The translations under genes were made by a program, and so were the position numbers. A DNA stretch of 64,000 bases, taken from Protula sp. h YS-2021 (Eukaryota; Annelida; Polychaeta; Sabellida; Serpulidae). The notes below the pieces were generated by a model, which was given only the letters and a program-made list of their open reading frames with translations, was not told the origin of the DNA and made no database searches. The stretch lies in assembly GCA_949752745.1 (NCBI GenBank), contig OX457025.1:53415869-53479868 (forward strand), read 5' to 3'. Below are positions 20,080 through 32,880 of the stretch, one piece after another. How positions within the stretch are numbered: the first letter of the stretch is position 1; each line of letters starts with the position of its first letter.

Positions 20080-20220
20080 GGGGGGGGGGGGGATGGGTCG
20101 GTACACAGTATGTCCTGGGGGGGGGGGGTCGGTACACAGTATGTCCTGGGGGGGGGGGTCGGTACACAGTATGTCCTGGGGGGGGGGGGGGTCGGTACAC
20201 AGTATGTCCTAGGGGGGGGA
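20080..20220. repeat. G-rich TIR minisatellite (right copy)
   Basis: Four to five units of TCGGTACACAGTATGTCCT are each followed by 7-13 G. It is the reverse of 4805-5045. G-run lengths here are probably unreliable in assembly. Confidence 0.9.
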
Positions 20221-20639
20221 AGGTCATCACCATGGCAACGCCGCCTATTACGTCACTTCCTGGACCAGAACTGTCGTTTTCATACTACTGTCTTTCAAAA
20301 TGTACTTATTTACATCCCCCTTCCCCCTTACACGATGGATTACTGTATAATGACGCTTAGGAATATATGAGAAAATAAGTGTTAAATTATCCATTTTATT
20401 TTGAGCCCAAAATTTAAATATTGGTTAAAATTATATACTTACTTTCAAGTAGAAATGAATTGATTTATCTGGCAACATTATTCTTTGTCTTATTTTCAAC
20501 ATTAAATTATTAATTTTCGTCGCCGTTTTGTCCAGGGTTGCACTTGTCGCCGTTTTGGCCATCGCCGTTTTGGCCGTCACCGTTTTGTCCGGGATTCATA
20601 AAGGAATGATAGAAAACTAGAAATGTGTCCTGGAGGAAC

Positions 20640-21765
20640 ACGAATGACCCGCCCTCGGCATTTATACGTATAAATGACTAACACAAGCTCATTAAACAAA
20701 AATTCACGTTCAAACTTTTTTCATTAAATACGACTGAACAAATTGTCCGAGTTCAGACACTGCCCACGGTTACGCTCACTGAGGTACTTCAATAAAAAGC
20801 TACTATGGACATGTTGATTATAGACAGAATCATTCACAACGGCTTTGGAATGTATAGACAGAAATTATTAGCACAAGGTCATTACACAAAACTTCGAAGC
20901 TACCAATAAATGAACAAAATAATTGCTAAGTTCCAAACCACCTCAAGGACAGGCGGATTCACGTAAGTCAGTCAAAAGGGGAGGTGCAAACCTTCATACC
21001 ATATATATTGATTCCATACACGTTTCAGGTTGTCAGGCCTAAAATCCTAGGACGAGTTCATTACAAAAAAATTCGAAGCTATATCAATGTACTAACAAGA
21101 AGCCAAACTAGGATAAATTCAGTGACCTACCACGGCCACACGGGCTAAACGGGAGGAGCACATCTTCATTATATGAAGTCATTCTCAATGCCTTTGCCTA
21201 AGTTCAGACACTCACCACGGCCTGACCCATCGGTCGATTACGGTCAAAAGGGGAGGTGCACATCTTCATTGTTTATCTACTCATTTCCAATGGCTTTGGG
21301 ATTTATTGATACAAATCCCTAGCGCAAGTTCATTACACAAAACTTCAAGCTGTTCATCAAATATGGCTGAAAAATTGTCTAAGTTCATACACTCACCACG
21401 GCCTAACCCAAAAGCCGATTTCGGTCAAAAGAGGAGGTGCACATCTTCATTATATATCTAACCACTTCCAGTAGCTTTGAAATTTATACACAGCAATGGC
21501 TAGCAAAAGTTCATTACACAAAACTTCAAGCTGTTCATTAAAAAAAGCCTGAAAAATGGTCGACTCGATTTCGGTCAAAAGGGGAGGTGCACATCTTCAT
21601 GGTATATCTAATCATTTCCACTGGCTTTGGGATTTATAGGTACAAATCCCTAGCACAAGTTCATACCACAAACTTGATCACCCAAAGCGTTACGCATGAA
21701 CGGACGGACGGGCGGACAAGGCAAAAACTATATGACCCTCCGACTAACGTTGGGCGGGTCATAAA
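20640..21765. repeat. ~170-220-bp tandem array ending in GGAC run and hairpin
   Basis: Modules with GGTCAAAAGGGGAGGTGCACATCTTCAT and CATTACACAAAACTTC words recur near 20960, 21140, 21245, 21425 and 21575. The array ends with ACGGACGGACGGGCGGAC (near 21705), then the hairpin TATGACCC...GGGTCATA (21731-21763). No coding content. Confidence 0.75.
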
Positions 21766-21835
21766 AACTGAGATCAGTGTTTAGTTTTCTTTTTCGTATT
21801 GCACGCTCCCGTCCCCAGATAAGTACACTTTTTCA

Positions 21836-21965
21836 GGAGTGAATACACTGACTCAACTTACAGGAATGAGTACGTTGTAATTAACAAGTGTGAATGTTTA
21901 GGAGTGAATACACTGACTCAACTTACAGGAATGAGTACGTTGTAATTAACAAGTGTGAATGTTTA
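21836..21965. repeat. Perfect 65-bp tandem duplication
   Basis: GGAGTGAATACACTGACTCA and the following 45 bp are repeated exactly, head to tail. Identity of the copies implies a recent event. It sits between an array and the palindrome cluster. Confidence 0.9.
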
Positions 21966-22112
21966 TAAACATCATATAATTGCAAGCGTCATACAATTAC
22001 AAACGTCATTTGTGTTTTGTTGCGTTGTTATTTCGCGATTTGAGTTGAAATGGGTTACTTCCGTTGAACTGTCAAAATAACAAGAGACATTCGAAAGGAA
22101 AAAAGGAAGAAG

Positions 22113-22203
22113 CTATTTGTAAGCCGGCGTACAAATACGAGCAAGTTTAGTCTTATTTGTACGCCGGCGTACAAATAAACGACTAGAGGCTATTTGTACG
22201 CCG
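22113..22203. repeat. Cluster of TATTTGTACGCCGGCGTAC-type palindromes
   Basis: A perfect 24-bp palindrome centred on GCCGGC lies at 22154-22177. A one-mismatch copy precedes it (22114-22137), and a left half follows (22191-22203). Confidence 0.85.
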
Positions 22204-22715
22204 GTTTAAAGAAAGCTTAACTGGGAGATAAACGGTGAAAAAATATATTTTTGTCTTGTTTAGCGGGCGTGCTCGTGAGGTTAGTTCTTAAACCACACGA
22301 GTCTGAAGGCATATAAATTAGTGTGTTTGTAATTTCCCTGATGGCAAAAAGAAAGGCAAGTTTTTATTTTTAAAAGTAATTGTTTGCAAATTTATACTTT
22401 CTTCGGGTGATTAATTCCATGAAAACGGGGACAAGGTGGGGGGGGGGGGGGGCGGCAACGCAAACAATCATTGCACATTGTAAACAATATTCAATATTTA
22501 TTTTAATCATAATTATAAAGAAGGTTCAGTATCAATACCAGCCGCAGTCTATTAGTTCGAAAAATCTGTGACTTGGCGGTTAAGTAGATAATTAACACTA
22601 TAGAGAGAAAAAGCAATTGTAGGACACCAAAATGGCGGCCAAAAAAGTAAGAGTTTCACAACAAAAAATAAAATTGTTACTTTTCTTAATTGTTGGGGCT
22701 CTCAAAAGAGCCGAA
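22204..22715. other. No gene recognised
   Basis: AT-rich DNA with a G run at 22438-22451. I see no transposon end or coding frame that stands out. Confidence 0.4.
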
Positions 22716-23366
<651 letters not shown>

Positions 23367-24015
23367 TTATTCCAACCAATACATAAACCGTGCATTCTCG
23401 CGGGGCATGATTTTTTTTTCATACCGGAAGATGCGCGTGGAACAGAATTTAATTCAGTTAACGCTCCACGAGAATGACATTACCCAAAAAAATTTTACGA
23501 AAACTTTTTCCCTGCAAGAAATGAAACTCAAAGTAGAATGCAATATGTGTATAAATGTCATAATACTTCAGCAAAGCACACGGCGACTTTTTTACATGTA
23601 AATAAAATTGAACCGTTGTTATGTAACAACTGACCTCTGAAAGGCTCTGTTTACCGAACCGCCATAGAGGCTGGCTGCAAAACAGCAAAGCAAACGTTAC
23701 TCCCTTGCGTTGTTATCCAAACGCTACCCTCTGCGTGCGTGCGATGTTATCACATCTTTTTAATCGGCAAACCCACTGGATATTCACCAGAAATAGTACT
23801 AATAAAAGAAAGAAACTACTTTTTAAAAATATCTATCCGCTTTGTGCTTGTACATAACAGAGATATTTATCTTTCTAACAACGACTGCGGTGGGACCATA
23901 ATATCACGTGATCCCAGGTTCTTACACTGAAGTGAACTCGGGTACAAAAAAGTATGATGGGAACCGGTTACATTTTCAAAGAGAACGGCAGTTCTAGAAA
24001 AAATTTTGCCCTTAT
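23367..24015. other. No gene recognised
   Basis: Apparently single-copy sequence within this window. It has short open frames only, none with a recognisable motif. Confidence 0.45.
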
Positions 24016-24540
24016 ATATAAGTCAATTATATATAATTCCACCACCACATTTAAGGTATTAGGACACCCACATTTAAGGTATAAGTCCCGCAGTGACCTT
24101 GAACAAAGTTTCAAGGTCAACAAAACCTAATCAGCCCTGGAACATTACATACAGAAGCTACATACCAGGTTTGACAGAAATATGATTGGTAGAACTTGAG
24201 ATATTGTATTCATAGAATAACGGACGGCCAGACTAGTCAAAAACATACTACCCCTCCTTATCTCAGTCAGGTCTGGGCATAAAAATCATTCACAAACAGA
24301 ACGTGTGGAGTTTTGTAAAAACTATTACGTGTTGGGCAAAATTGTTGGACAAAATATTAGAGGGCTGGAAATTTTTCTGGCCTGAAGTACATTTCTTGCT
24401 CACTTGCTATATGATACTGGTTGCACGTAAATCGATGTCAACGTCCCGGCATTAGGTGTTGACCACAGCTTTATTTCCGAAATACTTATAAAGGAAAAAA
24501 AAAGAAATAAAAAAATTCCTGCTAGCTTTGGGAAAAAAAC
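24016..24540. repeat. Array remnant and diverged copy of the next repeat family
   Basis: 24060-24260 has a module with CTACATACCAGGTTTGACAG and ends in CGGACGGCC. 24350-24500 is a diverged copy of the core of the following units (CGTAAATCGATGTCAACGTC and GTGTTGACCACA words). Confidence 0.55.
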
Positions 24541-26200
24541 TTAGCACTCTAAAGTAACTTTGTCAATGTAATAAACTATTAAATTTGTTCGCATGCCACA
24601 GAAAATTACAGCGCTCAAATTTTTTCCAGCCTCGGGTACATTTCTGGTTGACGTGCTACCCGGCACTAGTAGTACGTTAATCGATGTTCTCAACGTCCTG
24701 GTATCGGCGCTGACCACATCTTTAGTCCCCAAGAGTGTCAGTATATGGTCAACACCCCGGCATTCGGTGCTGATCATATCAGTATACTCAGCGACTAAGC
24801 TACCATGAAAGTACCTTTAGCTGGAAGATGCGAGCGATAGACCAGCTATGTTTTTATGAAATCTTAACTTTTGTTGACAATAATTTGGCAAAATTTCGCC
24901 AAACCCAAGAAAAACACTAAAATAATTCCCGTCAATTTCAAACTAGGGTGTCAAGGGGCATTGATCCAATTCTGGGAGAAAAACTATTCTGAAAACTGGT
25001 TTCCGAAAAATATAGAGGCCCCCTCCCCCCTCCCCCCCCCCCCCATTGGCCAGATTCTGGCGGATAGCAAAGAAAACTAATTTTTCAAGAGACGCCTACA
25101 AAGATATATAAAATTTAAAGAAAATCTGATCAAAATTGTGGAAGAAAAAGCATTGTGAAAATGGGCAACCAAAAAAAATTGAACTAGAGCAGTGTGGATA
25201 GCCCACATATTCCCCACAGCCCCCCCCAACCCCCCTTCAGCTAGACACGGCCATCAATAGTCAATCAAGAGCTGAAATTTTCCACGTAAAGTTGGTGCAT
25301 TTTTCTTGGACGAACCTGGCCCATTTACAATACCGATCTCTGTTTTTCCCATAACAGCTACATACCAGGTTCCATTAAAATCCTTGCAGTTGTTCTTGAG
25401 ATCTCTTGTTAACAAACTCATTCCGATTCTGAATAATTTTCAGAGTTTCATAAATTTTAAAGTGCATTTGGCTCATTTTCCTTGAACCAACCTAACCCAT
25501 TGACAATACCTATCCTTGGTAGTGCACACAGAATATACACACCAGGTTTCATTAAAATCCTTGCAGTTGTTCTTGAGATATCGTGTTAACAATAGTCAAT
25601 AAAGAGCTGAAATTTTCTAAGTCCAGCTGGTCCATTTTCCTTGTACAGACCTGGCCCATTTACAATACCGATCTGTGTTTGCTCCCATAGAAGCTACATA
25701 TTAAGTTTCATGAAAATTCTTGCAGGAGTTTTTAAGTTATCGTGTTAACAAGCTCTTGATGACAGACCGTAAGACCGATACGTGGTCGATCGCATATATT
25801 CCCCACAGGTTCTACCTGTGGGGAATAAATCACCCGTTTGAACAAATTTTGGCCGATCGCCAAACAAGCACATGTAAAGAACAATCGGAGGCCTTTAAAA
25901 AGTAAACACCAATAAATTATACCTTAAAATAACCACAACCTGATAAAAAAATCACACGAACTATTGGAGAGAAAAACTGGGGAGCTTTGTAAAACATTCA
26001 ATATTGTTAATTATGAAAAGCATTTGAAAATTTTATTAATGATATAATAAAACATTGCTTTTCTCATTTTTTAGTCTGCAGGACGCCTTGAAAAGTGAAA
26101 CTTGATTAAAAATGTAACGAAATACTTAAGAAGAGAAGAAAAAAAAGAAATAAAAAATTCCTTAAGTTAACAAAAACTGTGAGCTTTTGGAAAAAAAACC
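24541..26200. repeat. Long tandem unit 1 (1,660 bp)
   Basis: The unit starts with GCACTCTAAAGTAACTTTG and a ~270-bp core containing GCACTAGTAGTACGTTAATC. It goes on through a C run, three ~170-bp modules with TTCATTAAAATCCTTGCAG, and the hairpin at 25798. The core is open on both strands (78 and 71 codons), but I see no sign of selection for protein. Confidence 0.85.
25798..25826. repeat. 29-bp hairpin, 13-bp perfect stem
   Basis: ATTCCCCACAGGT, TCT, then ACCTGTGGGGAAT. It follows a GACAGACCG stretch at the end of the 170-bp modules. A sister copy with a 14-bp stem is at 28737-28765. Confidence 0.9.
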
Positions 26201-27478
26201 TTAGCACTCTAAAGTAACTTTGTCAATGTAATAAACTATTAAATTTGTTCGCATGCCACAGAAAATTACAGCGCTCAAATTTTTTCCAACCTCAGGTACA
26301 TCTCTGGTTGACGTGCTACCCGGCACTAGTAGCACGTTAATCGATGTTCTCAACGTTCTGGTATCGGCGCTGACCACATCTTTAGTCCCCAAGAGTGTCA
26401 GTATATGGTCAACACCCCGGCATTCGGTGCTGATCATATCAGTATACTCAGCGACTAAGCTACCATGAAAGTTCCTTTAGCTGGAAGATGCGAGCGCTAC
26501 GCCAGCTATGTTTTTATGAAATCTTAACTTTTGTTGACAATATTTTGGCAAAATTTCGCCAAACCCAAGAAAAACACTAAAATGCCGTTGGGATAATTAC
26601 TGTCAATTTCAAACTAGGGTGTTAAGGGGCATTGATCCAATTTGGGAGAAAAACTATTCTGTAAACTGGTTTTTCGAAAAATATAGAAGCCCTATTCCCC
26701 TCCCCCCCCCCCCCCCCCCCCCCCATTTGGCCAGATTCTGGCGGATAGCAAAGAAAACTAATTTTTCAAGAGACGCCTACAAAGATATATAAAATTTAAA
26801 GAAAATCTGATCAAAATTGTGGAAGAAAAAGCATTGTGAAAATGGGCAACCAAAAAAAATTCAACTAGAGCAGTGTGGATAGCCCACATATTCCCCACAG
26901 GCCCCCCAACCCACCATCAGTTAAACACGGCCATCAATAGCCTATCAAGAGCTGAATTTTTTCACGTCCAGTTGGTGCATTTTCCTTGGACGAACCTGGC
27001 CCATTTACAATACCGATCTCTGTTTTTCCCATAGAAGCTACATACCAGGTTTCATTAAAATCCTTGCAGTTGTTCTTGAGATCTCTTGTTAACAAACTCA
27101 TTCCGATTCTGAATAATTTTCAGAGTTTCATAAATTTTAAAGTGCATTTGGCTCATTTTCCTTGAACCAACCTAACCCATTGACAATACCTATCCTTGGT
27201 AGTGCACACAGAACATACACACCAGGTTTCATTAAAATCCCTGCAGTTGTTCTTGAGATATCGTGTTAACAATAGTCAATAAAGAGCTGAAGCATTTGAA
27301 AATTTTATTAATGATATAATAAAACATTACTTTTCTCATTTTTTAGACTGCAGGACGCCTTGAAAAGTGAAACTTGATTAAAAATGTAACGAAATACTTA
27401 AAAAGAGAAGAAAAAAAAAAAAGAAATAAAAAATTCCTTCAGTTCACAAAAATTGAGAGCTTTGGGAAATAAAAAACT
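26201..27478. repeat. Long tandem unit 2 (1,278 bp, internally deleted)
   Basis: Same start and core as unit 1. It lacks about 380 bp near its end, joining AATAAAGAGCTGA directly to AGCATTTGAAAATTTT. The hairpin is lost in the deletion. Confidence 0.85.
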
Positions 27479-29137
27479 CTAGCACTCTAAAGTAACTTTG
27501 TCAATGTAATAAACTATTAAATTTGTTCGCATGCCACAGAAAATTACAGCGCTCAAATTTTTTCCAGCCTCGGGTGCATCTCTGGTTGACGTGCTACCCG
27601 GCACTAGTATCACGTTAATCGATGTTCTCAACGTCCTGGTATCGGCGTTGACCACATCTTTAGTCCCCAAGAGTGTCAGTATATGGTCAACACCCCGGCA
27701 TTCGGTGCTGATCATATCACTATACTCAGCGACTAAGCTACCATGAAAGTACCTTTAGCTGGAAGATGCGAGCGCTACGCCAGCTCTGTTTTCATGAAAT
27801 CTTAATTTTGGTTCACAATATTTTGGCAAAATTTCGCCAAACCCAAGAAAAACACTAAAATGCTGCTTGGATAATTCCTGTCAATTTCAAACTAGGGTGT
27901 TAAGGGGCATTGATCCAATTTGGGAGAAAAACTATTCTGAAAACTGGTTTTCGACAAATATAGAAGCCCTATTCCCCTTCCCCCTTATTTGGCCAGATTC
28001 TGGCGGATAGCAAAGAAAACTAATTTTTCAAGAGACGCCTACAAAGATATATAAAATTTAAAGAAAATCTGATCAAAATTGTGGAAGAAAAAGCATTTTC
28101 AAAATGGGCAACCAAAAAAAATTCAACTAGAGCAGTGTGGATAGCCCACATATTCCCCACAGGCCCCCAACCCACCATCAGTTAAACACGGCCATCAATA
28201 GTAAATCAAGAGCTGAATTTTTCTACGTCCAGTTAGTGCATTTTCCATGGACGAACCTAGCCCACTTACAATACCGATCTGTTTTTCCCATAGAAGCTAC
28301 ATACCAGGTTTCATTAAAATCCTTGCAGTTGTTCTTGAGATCTCTTGTTAACAAACTCATTCCGATTCTGAGTAATTTCCAGAGTTTCATAAATTTCAAA
28401 GTGCATTTGGCTCATTTTCCTTGAACCAACCTAACCCATTCACAATACCTATCCTTGGTAGTGCACACAGAATATACACACCGGGTTTCATTAAAATCCT
28501 TGCAGTTGTTTTTGAGATATCGTGTTAACAATAGTCAATTAAGAGCTGAAATTTTCTAAGTCCAGCTGGTCCATTTTCCTTGGACAGACCTGGCCCATTT
28601 ACCATACCGATCTGTGTTTGCTCCCATAGAAGCTACATATTAAGTTTCATGAAAATTCTTGCAGGAGTTTTTAAGTTATCGTGTTAACAAGCTCTTGATG
28701 ACAGACCGTAAGACCGACACGTGGTCGATCGCATATATTCCCCACAGGTTCAACCTGTGGGGAATAAATCACCCGTTTGAACAAATTTTGGCCGATCGCC
28801 AAACAAGCACATGTAAAGAACAATCGGAGGCCTTTAAAAAGTAAACACCAATAAATTATACCTTAAAATAACCACGACCTGACAAAAAAATCACACGAAC
28901 TATTGGAGAGAAAAACTGGGGAGCTTTGTAAAACATTCAATATTGTTAATTATGAAAAGCATTTGAAAATTTTATTAATGATACAATAAAACATTGCTTT
29001 TCTCATTTTTTAGACTGCAGGACGCCTTGAAAAGTGAAACTTGATTAAAAATGTAACGAAATACTTAAAAAGAGAAGAAAAAAAGAAATAAAAAATTCCT
29101 TAAGTTAACAAAAACTGTGAGCTTTGGGAAAAAAACT
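27479..29137. repeat. Long tandem unit 3 (1,659 bp)
   Basis: Full-length like unit 1, including the hairpin (28737-28765, 14-bp stem). Alternation of long and short units shows a ~2.94-kb higher-order duplication. Confidence 0.85.
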
Positions 29138-29640
29138 CTAGCACTCTAAAGTTACTTTGTCAATGTAATAAACTATTAAATTTGTTCGCATGCCACAGAA
29201 AATTGCAGCGCTCAAATTTTTTCCAGCCTCAGGTACATCTCTGGTTGACGTGCTACCCGGCACTAGTAGCACGTTAATCGATGTTCTCAACATCCTGGTT
29301 TCGGCGCTGGTTTCGGCGCTGACCACATCTTTAGTCCCCAAGAGTGTCAGTATATGGTCAACACCCCGGCATTCGGTGCTGATCATATCAGTATACTCAG
29401 CGACTAAGCTACCTTGAAAGTATCTTTAGCTGGAAGATTCGAGCGCTACGCAAGCTGTGTTTTTTAATGAAATCTCAACTTTTGTTGACAATATTTTGGC
29501 AAAATTTCGCCAAACCCAAGAAAAACACTAAAATGCTGCTTGGATAATTCCTGTCAATTTCAAACTAGGGTGTTAAGGGGCACTGATCCAATTCTGGGAG
29601 AAAAACTATTCTGAAAACTGGTTCAAAATTTAAAGAAAAT
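29138..29640. repeat. Long tandem unit 4 (truncated)
   Basis: Same start and core. It carries a 12-bp internal duplication (GGTTTCGGCGCT repeated near 29300) and breaks off after about 500 bp. Confidence 0.85.
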
Positions 29641-30060
29641 CTGATTAAAATTGAGGGAGAAGAAGCATTTCGGAAATTGGCAACCAAAAATTACAAATGT
29701 CATCTCCCATTTGGCTAGTTTTTAGTGGATCACCAAAAAAGGGAAATTTTAAAGAGATGCCTACCAACAGAACAACCGTATAAAATTGAAAAGGAAATGC
29801 GAATAAATTTTAAAAAATGCCGGTATTTAGCCAATTTTGGGCGGATCGAACAAAAAAATAATTTTCAAGGGAGGCCCACCTATAGAACATTCGTACAAAA
29901 GTCAAAGAAAATCTCACAAAACTAGATGCTCGAGAAGCATGAATCCGCCGGGTTCGCGCAAATTGTATACCTGATAATGATTTTCCTGTGAACAACTGTT
30001 CCAAAGAACACCATACAGCCTTGTGGTCAGTGAAGTAGAGGTTTGTAGAGCCAGTGGTAC
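29641..30060. repeat. Diverged ~130-150-bp modules
   Basis: Two modules with GGCGGATCG/GTGGATCGC, TTTTCAAG/TTTTAAAG and a 'ctacc..agaac' step recur near 29720 and 29850. The same family appears after 30790 and in the long units. Confidence 0.55.
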
Positions 30061-30785
30061 ATGGTTGATTTGGTGTGAAGATAATCAATCCACCCACTAA
30101 TGCGGCCTGTAGGCGCGTGAGACCGATATGTGTTATGCTCATTCCTAATTCATTTCTTCCATTTTTTAAAGTTTTGTCATTTTGACAATTTTAGTCGGAT
30201 CCGGTCGAATCCTTGTCACTGCACTGCGGGATGCTTAGGAGCAGCCCTGGGTAAAATCTTAAATCAATCCACCCACTAATGCGGGCTGTAGGCGCGTGAG
30301 ACTGATGTGTGTTATGCAAAGTCCTTATTCAGTTTCTGCAATTTTTTAAAGTTTTGCCATTTTGGCAATTTTGCTCGGATCCGGTCGAATCCTGGTCACT
30401 GCACTGCGGGATGCTTAGGAGCAGCTCTGGGTAAAATCTGAAATCAATCCACCCACTAATGCGGCCTGTAGGCGCGTGAGACCGATATGTGTTATGCTCA
30501 TTCCTATTTCTTTCTTCCATTTTTTAAAGTTTTGTCATTTTGACAATTTTAGTCGGATCCGGTCGAATCCTGGTCATTGCACTGCGAGATGCTTAGGAGC
30601 AGCCCTGGGTAAAATCTTAAATCAATCCACCCACTAATGCGGGCTGTAGGCGCGTGAGACTGATGTGTGTTATGCAAAGTCCTTATTCAGTTTCTGCTAT
30701 TTTTTAAAGTTTTGCCATTTTGGCAATTTTGCTCGGATCCGGTCGAATCCTGGTCACTGCACTGCGGGATGCTTAGGAGTTCGAA
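30060..30785. repeat. ~180-bp repeat in ABAB order
   Basis: Four copies of TCAATCCACCCACTAATGCG lie near 30088, 30265, 30446 and 30621. Copies 1 and 3 share CCGATATGTG and TTTAGTCGGATCC; copies 2 and 4 share CTGATGTGTG and TTTGCTCGGATCC. This is a ~357-bp higher-order repeat. Confidence 0.9.
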
Positions 30786-31350
30786 AAGAACTTTAAATGC
30801 GCTCCCCGATTCACTAGTTTTTGTGGGATCGCCCTAAAAGTAATTTTTCAGCATTGGCCTTCCTAGGGAACAATCATACAAAACTGGAAATGAATTCAAG
30901 TAAAATTGTGGGAGAAGAAGGATTTTCAAAGTTAAACGTCAATGGATCAACAGATGTCCTCTATTTCGCCACTTTTCGGCGGATCGCCAGAAAAAGCAAT
31001 TTTTCAAGACAGGTTGATCTAGAGAACTTTCGTACAAAAGTTAAAGAAAATCTGATCAAGATGGTGAGAAAAGAACCAATTTCAAAATTGGCAACCAAAA
31101 AGCTATAAATGCGCCCCATTTTCCAATTTTGGGTAGATCGCCAGAAAAAGTAAATTTTCACGACAGGTGTTCCTAGTAAACATTTGTGAAAAATTTGAAC
31201 AGAATCCTACCTGTACTGCTGGACAAGCACTTTGAAAATTGGTTACCAAAAAACTTTTAAATAATGCCCATTTGGCCAATTTTTGGCGGATCGCAAAATT
31301 TTTAAGAGGGCTTAACCTAGAGAAAAATCATACGAAATTTAGCATGTGGT
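30786..31350. repeat. ~150-bp diverged modules
   Basis: Four modules with GGCGGATCGCCAGAAAAAG-like and AAAATTGGCAACCAAAAA words occur near 30820, 30970, 31125 and 31275. They resemble 29641-30060. Open frames here follow the repeat. Confidence 0.65.
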
Positions 31351-31784
31351 GGCGGGAGGGCAAAAACACGTTATAACATCCCCAGGCAGACAGAAATGTC
31401 ACGTAAAAACTATCAGTCGCACTGCCAAAAATCTATTTCATGCAGGATTGTGCTAGCTGTTTGACTTTGCTGCATAAGCACCTTCGCAGCAACCTTCGCA
31501 GCAACAGCAAACTAACGGTTTCATGACTTCGCCAGTTCAAAACTTCTCTTTCGCGCCAGCCCTACAAAACAGCATACATACATTACACGTATTTAGTATC
31601 TAAAATGCTTGGGCAAAATGGGCATCTTTTCTCGGACGCATAATAAACGTATAAAATACGTATAAAACTAGACTGGCCAGTGTTTTTTTTTAAAACAAAA
31701 ACGGATATGTCTCACCCTCCCCCCAATCAGTCACGTGGAAAAAATTCCTTGCTTAAAAGTACAACATTGGCGAGCCCAAAAAAT
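31351..31784. other. No gene recognised
   Basis: Contains a short CCTTCGCAGCAA repeat (near 31480). Nothing else is recognised. Confidence 0.4.
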
Positions 31785-32500
31785 TATAAAAAAATCGCCA
31801 AAAATGCATTTTTACAGGAAATGAAGAAAAACTTCGCAATAAACATTTGCACTATATGTGGGTTCTTCTTGCCACGTTTCAGCTTAATCCAACAAACTGT
31901 TGCGGAGATATCGCAACAATATGGCCCAAAAAAGTTAAAAATCAAAAATTAAAAAGAAATCGCCAAAAATACATTTTCAGCGGAAATGAAGAAAAACTTC
32001 GCAGCAAACATTTGCACTATATGTGGGTTCTTCTTGCCACGTTCCAGCTTAATCCAACAAACTGTTTCGGAGATATCCAACAATATGGCCCAAAAAATTA
32101 AAAATCAAAAATTTAAAAATTCGCCAAAAACACATTTTCAGCCTAAATAAAGAAAATCTTTGCACTATACATTTGCGCTATATGTGTGTTCTTCTTGCGA
32201 CGCCTGAGCCTTATCCAACGAACTGTTTTGGAGCTATAGCCTGCCAAAGTAAAAAAATGCACGAAACCCCAGCCCCCAAACCATGTTCAAAAATTTGCAA
32301 AAAAATAGAATTTTTGAGGGTACGAAAAAATAACAACACGGGCACCAACAAGACATGTACCCCAATACGTAGGTATGATTTGAGAAAAATCGACACATTA
32401 ATTTCATCAGAACTCACTGCGGATAGACGCACGGCAAGACGGCTCGACGGACGGACGTACGCACTAAAGCTACCATGTGGCAAAGATGGGGTACATACAA
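31785..32500. repeat. ~180-bp tandem array ending in GACGG run
   Basis: Three modules with TTTGCACTATATGTGGGTTC and TCCAACAAACTGTT recur near 31845, 32010 and 32165. The array ends with GACGGCTCGACGGACGGACG (near 32440) and a TACCATGTGG...GGGGTAC partial hairpin. Confidence 0.75.
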
Positions 32501-32669
32501 AATGTTACGTATATATATACGTTGTGGCATAAACCAGTTTTTACGTATTCTTCAGAAGCTGTGGCTAATAATCGCGGACAAATTCCGATTAAAAGACAGA
32601 CATGTTTTCGCACAAAATAATATAAACAAAAGCACGTGGAACCAAAAAATAGTTCCGGCTATGCCACAA

Positions 32670-32880
32670 CAAAGTACAGACATAAACCTTAACTGAACAC
32701 GGACATGACAGACAAATATGGTTACAAACCATAACAGACCGCGCAAACTGATTTAAAACCAGGATTAATGCCAGTTCCGGTTTCCGTCAAACAAAGCAGA
32801 CATAAACCAGAACTAAAACGGACATGACAGACAAATGTAGTTAAAAATCATAACCGCAAACAGACAGCGCAAAAATTTGT
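32670..32880. repeat. ~124-bp tandem duplication
   Basis: ACGGACATGACAGACAAAT and CAGACATAAACC words occur in two copies (near 32672 and 32796). Otherwise 32500-33400 has no recognisable feature. Confidence 0.6.

Larger units (their letters stand above)
4214..20593. mobile_element. Polinton/Maverick DNA transposon (~16.4 kb), decayed
   Basis: The element is defined by long inverted repeats whose tips carry short GGCNAAAACGGCGACGG-type tandem repeats (left 4217-4310, right 20515-20593). Inside are the hallmark genes: retroviral-type integrase with a chromodomain-like end, FtsK/HerA-like packaging ATPase, minor and major capsid proteins, adenain-like protease and protein-primed DNA polymerase B. 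The left arm is transcribed rightward and the right arm leftward, meeting at about 13.8-14.3 kb. Size and content fit the family, which is widespread in aquatic invertebrates. Nearly every core gene has stops or frameshifts, so the copy is dead. I could not find a convincing 6-bp target duplication, and the outer ends are good only to about 20 bp. Confidence 0.93.
19565..20593 (-). repeat. Polinton right terminal inverted repeat
   Basis: It mirrors the left end: TATA block, AATTCTGC...CTGAGTCAGC block, GGCGGAT triplet, one GTGATAACTTTCGTTATA module, the G-rich minisatellite (20080-20220), the CACCATGGCAACGCCGCC block and the CGGC-rich tip ending near 20593. The stretch 20285-20510 matches its left counterpart poorly, so one end has been changed by insertion or deletion. 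Confidence 0.85.

Noticed and set aside
4214..20593. Integrated adenovirus-like or other exogenous virus genome
   Set aside because: Long inverted repeats plus retroviral-type integrase, protein-primed polymerase and capsid genes are the Polinton set. SINE-type insertions and decay show a resident element. An adintovirus-like infectious past cannot be excluded.
24541..24808. 78- and 71-codon frames on opposite strands, repeated four times
   Set aside because: Conservation is at the DNA level from tandem duplication. No motif, start context or codon-position bias is visible by eye.
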